A stretch of DNA of 64,000 bases from Timema cristinae (lineage: Eukaryota; Arthropoda; Insecta; Phasmatodea; Timematidae), in NCBI GenBank assembly GCA_039000515.1, contig JBCFYV010000220.1:1-64000 (forward strand), read 5' to 3'. Shown one piece after another: positions 1 through 11,402 of this stretch. Positions within the stretch are counted from its first letter, which is position 1. Each line of letters opens with the position of its first letter. The notes beneath the pieces are model-generated. The model did no database searches. It worked only from the letters and a program-made list of their open reading frames with translations, and had not been told where the DNA came from. The position numbers and the translations under genes were made by a program.

Positions 1-319
1 AGTGATATATTAGGGATTACTTCTAGTAACATTTCGAGCTGTCATCCAGTTAAACTTAGCTCGTGAATGCCTTATACATATGATATCTAGGATATTTATA
101 ACCACCTAACCGAATGAAGTGCAGTATTTTCAATAATTTAGTATTTATATACAGGCAGGTTTGAGCATTAGTTTAGTCAACTGTTTTTCTGTGAGTCCTT
201 GGAAGTGCTGACAGAACTAGCGATAATGAACTTTGTGGGTCAGCCAGAAGTTGATCCCAATCTTCTGTGAAAGGGATAATATATATTTTAGAGTGAAATA
301 TAGGTATATATTTATATAT
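1..319. other. AT-rich DNA, no feature seen
   Basis: No coding pattern, tRNA-like boxes or inverted repeat was found on either strand. Confidence 0.5.
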
Positions 320-560
320 AACATAATATTACTTAGTCTTACTACTCGTCCGGGCTACACGCCTAAGAAACTTAATACTTATGGGGTAATGATGAAGAAA
401 ATAAAAATTAAAGAAGATATATCAACATTTGTTTGGAGGGAAGGCAGGAAACAACTTACGATAATGACCCTCAGTAATCCTGGCCAGGATTCGAACCCTG
501 TTTCATCGATCATTGAAAATGGATGTGAGGATGTTTTCTACCCACCTGACCATCGATCCA
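320..560 (-). repeat. tRNA-derived SINE, family C-like, diverged
   Basis: On the minus strand an internal-promoter-like B box lies near 485-500 (plus strand reads GGATTCGAACCCTG). The plus-strand start, TTACTACTCGTCCGGGCTACACGCC near 335, is a mutated form of the tail shared by many copies in this window (TTACTACCCGTTCGGGTTATACGC). The 116-codon open frame across it is not a gene. Confidence 0.5.
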
Positions 561-904
561 GTATACATCACATTAGAATATAAAGTATTTTCGATATTTT
601 CTAGAATATTTACTTTTACTTTGTAATTCTGTTTACTCTAAGATATCTAATATTTAATTTTGTCTGTGTTTTGAGCAGATATCATACTGATCTATAATCT
701 ATTATTCTGAGGCCTTCTTTTTTAAGTTCAATCAATAATGCATTTAATACAATGAGATTATCCAACTACTCTCAAGAATGTGTATGCAAATCCCTAAAAT
801 ACCCCTTCCTTGTCCTATTGATTTAACATTGACTATATGAAGGTTATATGAGAAACAGTGAAGTCTTTCCTGGCATTCTAACATATTAATAAATAGTTCA
901 TTTT
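561..904. other. AT-rich DNA, no feature seen
   Basis: Nothing recognisable on either strand. Confidence 0.5.
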
Positions 905-1165
905 GTGTCAGTAGCGTGTCTACCCTTTGAGATAATGGTCTAGGGTTTGATTCTCAGCATGGCTGAAAATTTATCATTGATGAAAATATGCATTTACACT
1001 TTTTATATTGATAAATTAATGGTTGGGAACGGGATGTTGTTCTTGTCCCAGTATTAAGATAGATTGTAAGCCATATGAAGCTACGACAGGCCTAGCCAGC
1101 CTGTAGTGGAAATCTATTACTTGAATAAAAAATTGACCCAGGCCAAAGAATGGAAACAGTGATGC
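905..1165 (+). repeat. tRNA-derived SINE, family A
   Basis: A tRNA-like head (GTAGCGTGTCTACCC, then B box GGGTTTGATTCTC near 952) is followed by a body containing TTTATCATTGATGAAAATAT and a 3' part ending CCAGCCTGTAGTGGAAA. The same order of blocks occurs inverted at 21855-22085, so this is an interspersed family. Confidence 0.65.
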
Positions 1166-1544
1166 ATTTAAAAGTAAAGTTTGTTCCATGTATACTAGCT
1201 GGCTGTGAAGTTCCGAGTATAGCATATAGAAGTTAAATGGCGCTTGTCTGAAAGTTGGGGGTTGGATAACATTATTTACTTTACTAGTAAAATAGTGACA
1301 GTTTCAAATAAAGTTAACTTTCTCATATCTTTTAAACATTTAGGTCTTGCAGTAGGCCAACAATTATTACTCCTTCCAAGTTAATTTCAAGAACAAATCA
1401 ATTATGTATTTTGTTTAGTCTGCACTACAACTTATATGTTAAAGTCGCATACTCCTCAAATAATTATTGGTTACTTTGTTATTATTATACTTATCATTAT
1501 GAATGCTATTTAATTAAAAAATCATACCAGCGCACTTTAAAATA
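1166..1544. other. AT-rich DNA, no feature seen
   Basis: No coding or repeat signal seen by eye. Confidence 0.4.
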
Positions 1545-2514
1545 AAAAAATTAATATTTTAGACCCAACTCAAGTTCAAACATGATTTCCTAAACCTCGC
1601 CCTTAAAACGCAGCCAAGAACATTCACTAATTAGTAAGGACTTTATAGTAAAGTTATAGTAACAAAGAAAACTAAATAGCAGCTGTAAATTAATACAACA
1701 AAGTGAATATATTTTTATTAAGAGACATTATCAAAAATATGAATTTTAATACCTTTTTTAATATGTGAATATTTGAAATATTCTGCAACGTTTTACTCAT
1801 TTATAGAATAAAACAATATGTTTAAGTCATGTAGAAATGTGAAGAAGAAATAAACACAAACCGATAACGAGAAAATGTTGTCAGATATTAACCAGAATAG
1901 AGTTAAATATAATTGATAAACAATTATTTTCAACATAATGAGGTATTTTAAGTACATACTTTGTAACACAATATTAGAACCATGATCTCTTCATCGTGGT
2001 AAACTGGGATACACAAGACTGGCATTCTTTTTCCACTTTCCTAAATGTGCAAATAACACCAAGGTTTTTTCGTCCTCTCACCTTAGTACTGGTTCAATTT
2101 AAGGATTCGAACCCCGAACTCTTTGTCACAAGCAACACAGAATAAATTAACTTGACATCTAAATGAGTTTATATGTTATCTTCTTCTATAAGATACTCAC
2201 CTATTGCCACTCCTTATTTTGACACTCATTGAGAATGCTCTTGTCTAACACCCCCTAGCACTTGGAAGCCTAGCCTGTAACATTCAAGTGAATAATTACA
2301 CTCCAAGTCTAAATTATCGACAACGCATGGCTGGAGAGGACAATGCTGTTTTATGAGTGTGTTTGGTGTAGGCAGGCCTATTATACCACGGAGCAAGATT
2401 GGTTTGTTGTACTCATTTCACAGACAAAAACCAATAAGAACTGACTCAAAGGCCACAAAACAAGCCATGAAAAATATTATTTCATGAGAAGACTATCTAC
2501 GTATAACAGCATTC
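1545..2514 (+). repeat. Long interspersed repeat / duplicated segment, copy 1
   Basis: This roughly 1-kb stretch matches 32815-33761 in the same orientation. Shared blocks include CAACTCAAGTTCAAACATGA (1568 and 32821), CTTGGAAGCCTAGCCTGTAA (about 2262 and 33533) and GCATGGCTGGAGAGGACAAT (about 2325 and 33588). In both places a family C SINE follows directly, so the copied unit includes it. No coding capacity was recognised. It may be part of an unrecognised element or an old segmental duplication. Confidence 0.7.
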
Positions 2515-2795
2515 ACCCGCTTCAGTGGCCACATGGTCTAAGATGCTACTCTCGCAATAAACTAGAGAGCCAATGACGGGGAAATCGGGTTCGATCTCGG
2601 TAAGGTTCCTCTACAGGGAGATCTGGGTTCGATCTTGCTAAGGTTCCTCAAGAGTTTTTTCCTAAATGGTTTTTAACACTGCCTCCATGTAAATTTGGGT
2701 GCACCTTCTTTAAATTCAACCTTCTTCTGCTCTAAAACATTAAAGTAAATATTACATAATTGTATAACCTGAGCGGGTAGTAAGATGTGGTGCTT
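2515..2795 (+). repeat. tRNA-derived SINE, family C
   Basis: The head reads GTGGCCACATGGTCTAAGATGC with a B-box-like GGGTTCGATCTCGG near 2587; a short internal duplication repeats the box near 2626. The body has CCTAAATGGTTTTTAACACTG, and the 3' end GAGCGGGTAGTAAGATGTGG is the tail common to families B and C. Confidence 0.7.
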
Positions 2796-3365
2796 AAAAA
2801 ATAAACAAATCTCATGTTATTGGTTCTTAACTTATATAATAAGGAACTATCTAAACTTATATATTGTTTCATTGAAAAAAAGGAATAATCACAAATTTAA
2901 AGTGTTCATTGCCACAGTAATGAGACAATAACTTCTTTAAAATATTTAAACGTACTCTATTAAAGTCAAGACGGCTTTAAAATAATAAATTTAGCGTGAA
3001 AAGCCCTACCTCAAATTATTGTAGGCCTACATCACTAAACCCTTACATTTTTACTAACAGGTGTGGAATATGGGTGGTGATAAGAATTTTCTAGTAAATT
3101 GTTCCCACCTCCTTGGTATCAAACCTGTCCTTGAGCTTATGAACACACTTTTGCCCACTACATTGTAATGTATGGGATTGGCAACATGGATATTGAGGCT
3201 AAGGTCTGCTAATATAGAGCGAGCAAGTGGAGCCAACCTTTGAGCTGAATAAAGACACACTTCTGTTTTATAAGATAACAAATATATAAATGCAAGCAAT
3301 TGGTTGGTTGTTAAATGAATCATGTACCATGTGTTTACATATCATGCAATTCTAGTCAAGTTTGT
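2796..3365. other. AT-rich DNA, no gene supported
   Basis: An 89-codon minus-strand open frame (3054-3323) crosses this stretch but has no recognisable domain. GGTATCAAACCTGTCC near 3115 could be a worn tRNA-like B box. Confidence 0.4.
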
Positions 3366-3510
3366 CAGTGGTGGGGAAGTTAGGGTTAGAATCTCAGCCG
3401 AGTGTACTGAGGATGTTTATTCCTAAATTGCTTTGTACCTTTCTTCCATGCAAATATGGATACAACCCCTTTCAATTCAATCTCCCTTACAATAACCCAA
3501 ATCATCCCTT
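3366..3510 (+). repeat. SINE family C, 5'-truncated fragment
   Basis: The family C body pattern is present (GTGTACTGAGGATGTTTATTCCTAAATTG, CTTCCATGCAAATATGG, TTCAATTCAATCTCCCTTAC), without a clear tRNA-like head. Confidence 0.45.
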
Positions 3511-4149
3511 TCGTAGCATCATGGAAAATTGCAATAGAAGAAATTGTCTATGTTTCTTTAGATGTTTTTAAATATAATATATTTAGTTTTTAATACCATC
3601 TCTGAAACTTCCAACAAAAAGATGTGAAGTGGATATAATATATAATATTATGAGTCTTGTTTGGCAATGAAAAGATACAGCATGTAGAAAACTAAATGGT
3701 AATTTTATATAAACAAAGAAGATAGTATTGAACTTCGTGTCTACAGGGATATTATCAATGATTTTTAACATCAATTGACATTTAGAAATTAAATGTTACA
3801 AATATCCGCCCACAGCCTCATTTATGATATTGTTGGTTTTAAAAATAAATTCATTCATATAAGAATGTTTTTACTATCTCCAGAATATTATGGACGCCAA
3901 ACTTTTCACTGTCAGGCGTAATGGAATATCACCGAGAGACAAACTCCTACGCCAAACCTTAAACTTCAACTAGAATCTCGGCTTCAAACTAACTCTGTTA
4001 CTACCATGCTCAATCATAATACCTGGCTGCAAACCAGCAAATTAAGTCATCACTTGCCAGGCCTCCATTTCACCGGTGACTCTCAGACCAATCTTATTGA
4101 TGTATACAATTTACAATTGAATAGATAAAATTACTACAAATATAAACAA
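3511..4149. other. AT-rich DNA, no feature seen
   Basis: No gene or clear repeat recognised. Confidence 0.4.
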
Positions 4150-4640
4150 CTGCAAAACAATCGGCTAAACTGTACCAGAAATATTAAGCACCAGAAAAAA
4201 AAAATCCAGTTGTACCTTCAGAAGGACTCACGCCACTACACCTGATTATATCAAGCTAAAATATATCTACAGAATATATCTACAGAATGAGAAAAACTAC
4301 ATCGCAATCGGCTAAGCAGTTCTAGAGATTTATACAACATCTGGATGGCCCTTCACCGGGACTCACACCACTACACCTGATTATATCATACTAAAACTGC
4401 CTGGATAAATATTATATATGATAACAAAAATTGCACTGCAATCTGTTAAGTGGTTTCAGAGATCCTAAGTTACAGATATAAATAAATCCGGCCGGATCTT
4501 TACTGGAAATTCAAACTTCGAACCCCAACACATGAATGTCTGTATGCTAGATCCTCCCTTGAAAAACGTACTAAGAAATATAAATAAATGCACCACAATC
4601 GGTTAAGCAGTTTCAGGTATCTTAGGCAACAGACCAACAT
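4150..4640. repeat. Degenerate tandem repeat, four units of about 140-160 bp
   Basis: The phrase ACAATCGGCTAAGCAGTT with variations recurs near 4159, 4302, 4438 and 4596, each followed by CAGAGAT/CAGGTAT. The block CACTACACCTGATTATATCA recurs near 4236 and 4370. The spacing and drift suggest an old tandem array or worn TE 3' region. Confidence 0.6.
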
Positions 4641-5176
4641 TAATAAAAGCAAACTCCCTATTTTTTATTTGAAGATATTTACATTCCAAACCTTGAAAAA
4701 AAATAGTGATTTCATGTAAAGTGTTGTTAAGCTCGTAAACCAAATACAATATTTTCCCTTGCTTTCCAATTAATAAACCTCCTCACTATGATTTTATATT
4801 AATACTTGCCTACGACATGGCCAGTTTTATTGTTTGGATTTTCAGAATTGATTAAATAAAAAAAAACAGATTTGACAAAAAAAAAGTTTACATTATATAA
4901 TTAGTGTATTAGAAAATGATAATCAACCTAAATCTTAATAAGTGACCATTTTTCTCAATAAAAGTATTTATCAAAAACTTTTTATTAATAGTTATATTGT
5001 GGCCGCTATGGTAACATTAAATGAAGTATGGAATGAAACTGTAGTCCTACAAAGCTATACACAGTCATAATAACTTTGAAGAAACAAATAAAATTCACCT
5101 TTAAAACTAAAATATGTCCAATGAATGAGATTTAGCAACTATCTTTTTTTTTGCCACCCAGAAATAATATAATGTA
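4641..5176. other. AT-rich DNA, no feature seen
   Basis: Homopolymer A runs only; no coding or repeat signal recognised. Confidence 0.4.
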
Positions 5177-5398
5177 AAGACAGTGTAGAAACACTGTACA
5201 ATAATGTAAAGTAATTGAGAGTGAAGGAAGCCAACCTGAAAGGATAGTTAGGTTAGGCCTAGATAGAAAAACACACTTCTCTCTTCATTTCTTTCCTTCT
5301 CAAACTATTGCCCTATATTACACTTCACACAATGTTGAATTTTCATAGATGTTCCTTTATCATTAGAAGACACATTGAAAACACACAAAGATAGGCTG
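5177..5398 (+). repeat. Left inverted flank of the Penelope-like element
   Basis: It is the reverse complement of 10361-10580 with few changes, for example AGTGAAGGAAGCCAACCTGA at 5221 against TCAGGTTGGCTTCCTTCACT near 10520. It contains a small hairpin, CAGTGTAGAAACACTG, near 5181. Confidence 0.8.
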
Positions 5399-6182
5399 TG
5401 TACTAGCCTAGGGAATGTAATTTTCGCCCGACACAAATTTTGACCATCTCGCTCTTGTATGTGCACACCCTTAGACTTATATTCCACTTCAAAAAGTACC
5501 CCCCCTAGCTCTGGCCTTAAAAAAACAATTGATCCAGCCCTCACAAGATTTAGGCCTCCCTCGGACTGGGCTCCTCCCCCTTTGCCTATAGACCATCCTC
5601 TCAAACACTACATCACCTAATTTCTATCCAACATATCTGATCCACGCTTCCCTGACACTATGCCGAAAACTAAGAATCTTAATTTCAATGAACAAAAGGC
5701 AATAAAATCCCTTCGTGCCAAAAAGGATATAATTATTCTACCTGCCGATAACGGATTCACTATAGTTCAGTGGTTCCCAACCTTTTGTGGCCCATCTCCC
5801 CTTTCTGGAGGTTGACTAACACCTATCGCCCCCTTTTCATTTTCATTGTATGCCTAATTTTAGTTTGAAGTAAAATGTAAATAATAAAGCAGTTTTATTA
5901 TTTTAAATAATGTTATTACCGTATATAAAAAACAACCAAATCAGTTTTATCCGGTCACTCTTAAATAAAATAGAAAAATAATTAAAATGTACATTTTTTA
6001 CAGATTTTTTTAAGAACAAAGAAGTGAAATAATTAACTAATATCATTGACGTACATTTAAAAAACAGGAGTACATGTTTTCATTTTTAAATTGGAATCTG
6101 GAAAAATTAAGAAAGTTGACAGTTAAAGTTTGAAAAAATAAATGAAAGTTGGAAAACTTTGTTATTGTTTTATTTTACCTTT

Positions 6183-8143
6183 TCAATGGCTGCCTTGTGC
6201 TTGGTGGATTTCAGTTAAAGCCTGAATATCCGGCTTTATGTTCTTCAAGTTTAGGCGCAAGTCTCCTTTGAGGCAAATATCCAACTTATTTCTTTGTTTT
6301 GTGAGGAGATGGACAACAGAACTAAATCCTTTTTCAACTAAATATGTTGACGAGAACGAGATGGGAGGTGGTTCAGTTTTTCCCCACAGTTGTGGATAAG
6401 TGTCCATAAGCTTCACCCAGACTAACTTGTAACCGCTCTGCTTGAAAATGATTTTCGCCTCACAGTCATATTTCAGATCTAGAAACTCTGTCTGCAAAGA
6501 GTTATCAAGCTTATCCACAGCTTCAAATGAGAATGGATCTAGAATCCAATCCGGAATTTGTAACTTGGTCAAATCTTCAAATCTTGATTTCATGTCAGTT
6601 TTTAACTGGTCAAAGTGATCAGTAAAAATTAGGATTTTGTCTTCTGGGAGTTCAGAAGTCTCGTTATCTGACACTGAACACTTTTTAAGGGTCGGAAACT
6701 GAATCAGTTCTTTACGGCCAATATTTACCTTGTGGATAACAAACTTGGCGGTGAATGATGAAATAATTCCTTTGGCCTTGATAAGGTTCATCTTGTTTCC
6801 TTGAAGCCTTATATTGACTTCGTTCATTTTTTCAAAAATATCTGTAAGGTACGCAAGTTCCAACTTGCGTTGCTTCAAATTCTCACTTAATACAGGATCA
6901 GACGTGTTGAGAAACTCAGTAACCGTGTCAAATAATTCGAAGAAACGGCGCAAACAGTTTGCTTTGGAAAGCCACCTCATGGCCGTATGTAGAAGCAAGC
7001 GTTCAAATTCCTCATAATTTTCATGGCAAAGTTGTCGGAACAGACGGTCATTGAGGGAATTAGCTTTAATCTTGTTGACACCAGTAATAACCAGTTGTAG
7101 GATTTCATGCAGGACACCACTCAATTTTTTCTCAGCTAAGTGTTGACGATGAATGCCACAGTGAATAGTGATGACCTCTGGCACTTATTTCTTAAGGTGG
7201 GCTAGAAACCCAGCATGACGACCTGACATGGCAGGAGCACTGTCTGTTGCGCAAGCGCTCACGTTTGTAAGGGGAATCTCTTTTTCCTCAAAATAATCTT
7301 GTACCACTTTAAAAATCGACGATCCCTTCGTATCAGTGATCAAAGTTCTAGCAAACAACATTTCCTCGGTAATTTCCTTTTGTTCATTGATAAACCTCAC
7401 ATAAGCTAGTAAAATTGCTTTGTTATCAATCACAGTTGATTCATCAATCTGCAATGCAAATTTACTTTTTTTCAACAAATTGGTGAGTTTGGATTCAACG
7501 TCCGTGGCCATTTTGTCAATTCGGCTGGAAACACTATTGTTGCTCAAAGGAACTGATTGACTTATCTTATTACTAGGGCCCTCGCCTAGCATGATTTCAA
7601 CAATTTTTTTGCTAGCCGGTAAAACAAGAGTTTCGCCAATTGTGTGAGGTTTACCACATTTAGCGATCAATAAAGACACCTCGTAAGAAGCAAGAAGACC
7701 TTTGTCAAGATCGGTTGCTGGTTTTTTTAATAATTCACTCACATTAGGCCGTTTATCATCTTTGGCTTTGAGGTGTTGAATTATTATTATTATTATTATT
7801 AGCACCGCGTCTTACTACCCGTTCGGGTTATACGCTCTTAAGCTAATGTGTAATGGTAGGGTGATTATGAGATGAAATGAAGGACCTACAGTTTAACGTG
7901 GAATCCGAACCACGGTGGAGGCCTGTTGAGGTGTTGAAAATAACTAAGTTCTTTACTCACTTTATCACTGTGTTCTCTTGATAAATGATCTTTCATTCGC
8001 AAAGGCTTCATGGCTTCATTACTAGTAAATGTTTTATCGCACAAAAGACAATGTGGAAACTGCACATTTTGCGGTGACACAATAAAACCGAATTTTAAAT
8101 ACTCAGCTGAGTATTGACGACACTTCTTCTTTTTTGAATCCAT
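6183..8143 (-). pseudogene. hAT transposase (ZBED5/FAM200-like), broken
   Basis: The minus-strand reading begins at ATG 8143 (a lysine-rich start) and enters a BED-type zinc finger (CLLCDKTF...LRMKDHLSREH, about 8020-7965). A SINE with its target duplication (7768-7938) interrupts the gene. The catalytic core follows (FALQIDESTVIDNKAILLAY near 7440; ACATDSAPAMSGRHAGFLAH near 7220), then the C-terminal part with TAMRWLSKANCLRRFFEL near 6980 and the dimerisation-like region near 6300-6200. A TAA at 7185-7187 is in frame with the rest, and the 158-bp insertion shifts the frame. Without these two lesions the length would be close to the family's usual 600 residues. The enzyme cuts and pastes its own element; this copy is inactive. 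Confidence 0.85.
7781..7925 (-). repeat. SINE family B inserted in the hAT transposase gene
   Basis: A TTA-rich tail (plus-strand left end) is followed by CTTACTACCCGTTCGGGTTATACG and the family B block CCTACAGTTTAACGTGGAAT. Thirteen flanking bases, TTGAGGTGTTGAA, are repeated at 7768-7780 and 7926-7938, a retroposition target duplication. The copy is 5'-truncated and lacks the tRNA-like head seen at 23566-23846. Confidence 0.88.
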
Positions 8144-10360
8144 TGTGCATGAACTTCTACACTTCAAAACAAACGCACAAAAACTGATGATGAGGCACAC
8201 AAAGGCTAGTGAAGACTGAAGACGAATGTAGGTCAATGACAAGTGTGTTGTGATGGCAGGAGGGGAGGGGGTTGAGTCACAACAGGTGGGGACTGTGGAG
8301 AGGGGTGAGTGCAGTGAGCTCACCGGCTGAGAATAGCCAGTGACTCGTGCTACCCAGCATTTTCTACTGTACAGTACTATTTTAATTTTTACCCCTTTGA
8401 ATACTCATCGCCCCCCACTTATTTATCGCCCCCCTGATAACCGAAATCGCCCACTTGGGGCGATTGCCCCCAGGTCGGGAACCACTGCTATAGTTGTTCT
8501 TAACCGCTCGGGCTACATTGCTGAAGCAATCACTCAGCTTTAGGACATGTCAACCTACAAACTCCTTCAAGAAGATCCCACAGCAGACTACAACAAAGAA
8601 ATTAAGGAATGTGTTCAGTGCGAGGGCCCCCGTCAGAAACTTTCACCTAAGTCTATAATGCTTCTTTCCACTGATAAACCTCAAATTAACATACTCTACC
8701 TTCTTCCTAAAATTCACAAAGGAATACTCCAACCACCAGGACGTCCCAATGTCTCTGGATGTGGTTCCCCAACAGAAAAAATATATGCTTTTGTTGACTC
8801 TCACCTACAACCCTTTGTAAAAGCACTACCATCATACATTCAAGACACCAAACATTTCTTAAATCACCTGCATCAAATTGGGGAATCTTTCTTAGTTACA
8901 AATGATGTCACCGCTCTATACATCAACATTCCCATACAAATAGCTGAGCTGCAATGGAACATTTTCTAAATCTCAGACCTCAAAATTCCAAATCCACCAC
9001 TTCTTTCCTGCTTGAATTAGCCAGAATCATCTTGGAAAAGAACAGTTTCAGTTTCCATTTCCTCGACAAACATTATCTACAGATTAAGGGCACTGCTATG
9101 GGTATGCGCATGGCCCCTTTTTATGCCAATCTCTTCATGTGGTGATTGGAAGAATTCTTCCTACATTCTAGACTCCTCAAACCACTAGTATGGCTCCAGA
9201 AGATTGATGATATTTTTATGATTGAGACACATTCGAGACAGATGCCCAACAACTTTCTGGAAGAACTTAAACAATTTCACTACTCTCAAATTCACCCATT
9301 ATCTCACTACAGCATGGCACCTATCTGGGCATTGGATGTCTTCAATGAGAACAATAATATTCACACGACAGTTCACATAATACCTACAAACCAGCAACAA
9401 CACCTCCACTACCGCAGCAGCCCACCTTCTTACACTAAGAAGTCTCTCCCCTACAGCCAGGCCATTAGGGCCAAACACATATGTTCAGACAGTGCTGACC
9501 TCACTCAGTATTGGAATACATTTTCCTCAGCATTTCAAGAAAGAGGGTACCCCTAAACTCTCATTGATACTCAAATCGCCAGAGTCATCTCAAATGATTC
9601 GACAAATCACAGACAAACCTCTGATGACATACCTTTCATTATTAAATACCATCCAGGACTGCAGAGAATCAACACAATCCTCAAGAATGGATACAACTTT
9701 CTAGCTTCTTCCACTCAAACACAAAACCTCGGCTTTCCCCCAAGAATCTCTTTCAAACGGCCATCTAAACTTCACAACCTTCTAGTACACCCAAAATTGC
9801 CTGACCCCAACAAAATGTTTACCTCAATCAACACAGAAAAAGGTTCACACCCGTGTATCGAACAATGCTGCAACACATGCAAGATCTACTCACCCAGCAA
9901 GACCTTCAATAGTAAGAACACCAAGAAGCAATACCCCATCCAAGGCCATTATGACTGCAACACATCCAACTTTAATGTGATTATTGTGAGACTGAAGACA
10001 TAGGACTCACAACAAAACCTCTGTAAATACGCATGAGCTATCACCGTTTCAGTACCAACCACAAAAATCCAGATAAACCAGTTCCTTTCCATGCTAACAC
10101 CCACAATAATGATTCTGACTTCTGCTACACCACCAGAGTACTCAGAGCATTCCCTACAGCCACTTGCAACAACTCTCAACTCAGACAATGGGTAGCAAAA
10201 TCCAGACTACCCGACGGTTTGAAACTGAGATAAAAAAAAATTATTAATTCTCAGCAAGCTATTTTTTTTCTAACCATATATAGTAAAATCAATTTGGCAA
10301 CACTGCAAGTTTTCATTTACATATTTCAAATCATACAGAAACATGTAGTTCAAGAGCCTC

Positions 10361-10580
10361 TCTTTGTTTGTGTGTTTTCAATGTGTGTCTTCTAATGATA
10401 AAGGAACATCTATGAAAATTCAACATTGTGTGAAGTGTAATATAGGGCAATAGTTTGAGAAGGAAAGAAATGAAGAGAGAAGTGTGTTTTTCTATCTAGG
10501 CCTAACCTAACTATCCTTTCAGGTTGGCTTCCTTCACTCTCAATTACTTTACATTATTGTACAGTGTTTCTACACTGTCT
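10361..10580 (-). repeat. Right inverted flank of the Penelope-like element
   Basis: Reverse complement of 5177-5398; see that entry. Confidence 0.8.
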
Positions 10581-10977
10581 TATTTTACATTTCCAAGCAA
10601 TTAGGCACTAATTCATTTTATAACCAGAAATAATATAAACTATTTTAAATCAGAATTAGGACCCTTTAATTATTTACTATAATTTTTTTTTTAAATTCAG
10701 CTTCCTAAAAATAAATTGACAATCTTTAAGAATTTATTATTTTATTTGTGTTACATGTGTGGAATATGATAAAAGAGGCATGCGAAATTGAAGTTTTTGA
10801 AAAATACAAGAGAAGTTTTTGCCGAGTTTTATGTTATTTGTTGTGGTGATTTCAAAAATGACCTCCATTTTTTTCCATCATGTCAGGATTTTTTTGTAAA
10901 ATCGATATCGATATTTTTGCTAAAATCCTATTTGAAAAGGAATTCTCTTGAACAATTTTGCATGTACTATCTGAAAA

Positions 10978-11092
10978 CAATGGTTTTTATCCATTTAAAT
11001 CTATGTAAAATAATCGATTCTTGGTAAGGCAAATTGATTTTTCAGCAATCAATTAATTTTTTATAGGTTTAAATGGATGAAAACCACTGTTA
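10978..11092. repeat. Imperfect inverted repeat, possible hairpin or MITE remnant
   Basis: ACAATGGTTTTTATCCATTT at 10978 is mirrored by AAATGGATGAAAACCACTGT near 11070, with a loop of about 65 bp. The function is unknown. Confidence 0.45.
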
Positions 11093-11402
11093 CCAGATCG
11101 CACGAGCTGCCTCTGGTCGAGAGAAAAAAAAAAGTTCCCTTGAGTTTAAACTTATTACATCAAATTATGGTGCAGTTTCTAGAAGAAAATCACCAACATA
11201 CTATTTTAATTTGTTTTTATTAAGGTAACTTACATAAAACAGACAATTGACTAAAAGAAGCAAATATTATGTATGTATACATGAAAGTTTGAAACAAATT
11301 TCAAACTGAGCAAAAAACAAAACAAAAGTTTCTATTTGAGTATGTAATCTTTTTCTTTTGAAACTTCTTATTGACGTTCTTCTTTTATGCTCAACCTCAG
11401 GC

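Larger units (their letters stand above)
5768..8487 (-). mobile_element. hAT DNA transposon with 8-bp target duplication
   Basis: The ends are inverted: CAGTGGTTCCCAACC at 5768 and GGTCGGGAACCACTG ending at 8487. The flanking 8 bp are CTATAGTT on both sides (5760-5767 and 8488-8495), the hAT hallmark. It encodes a ZBED5/FAM200-like transposase on the minus strand and is itself hit by a SINE at 7781. Confidence 0.92.
5663..10233 (+). pseudogene. Penelope-like reverse transcriptase/GIY-YIG ORF, broken
   Basis: The coding pattern starts near 5663, reads through a conserved ILPADNG block, is interrupted by the hAT element at 5768, and resumes at 8488. After it come PKIHK and GRP near 8700-8750, an FVDSHLQPFV..LPSYIQDT block, KGTAMG.RMAP.YANLFM near 9090-9140, and the catalytic IDDIF (canonical YIDD) near 9205. 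The worn GIY-YIG part retains GLTTKPL near 10005 and an HR..TN..PDKPVPFH block near 10040-10095. Breaks include a stop at 8541, a frame change near 8950, stops at 9143 and 9554, and loss of reading frame after about 10003. The family's product copies its RNA at a nicked chromosomal target; this copy cannot encode it. Confidence 0.85.
5177..10580 (+). mobile_element. Penelope-like retroelement, decayed and interrupted by a hAT insertion
   Basis: The element is a reverse-transcriptase plus GIY-YIG type retroelement flanked by inverted copies of a 220-bp sequence (5177-5398 and 10361-10580). Flanking repeats in either orientation are known for Penelope-like elements. A 2720-bp hAT transposon (5768-8487) splits its coding region. 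Confidence 0.8.

Noticed and set aside
233..583. 116-codon plus-strand open frame
   Set aside because: Half of it lies in a SINE read in a meaningless frame.
905..1000. Functional tRNA genes at the many A/B-box sites
   Set aside because: No site folds into a full cloverleaf by eye and each is followed by a SINE body.
3054..3323. 89-codon minus-strand open frame
   Set aside because: No domain, and part of it crosses a tRNA-like stretch, so a worn SINE is as likely.
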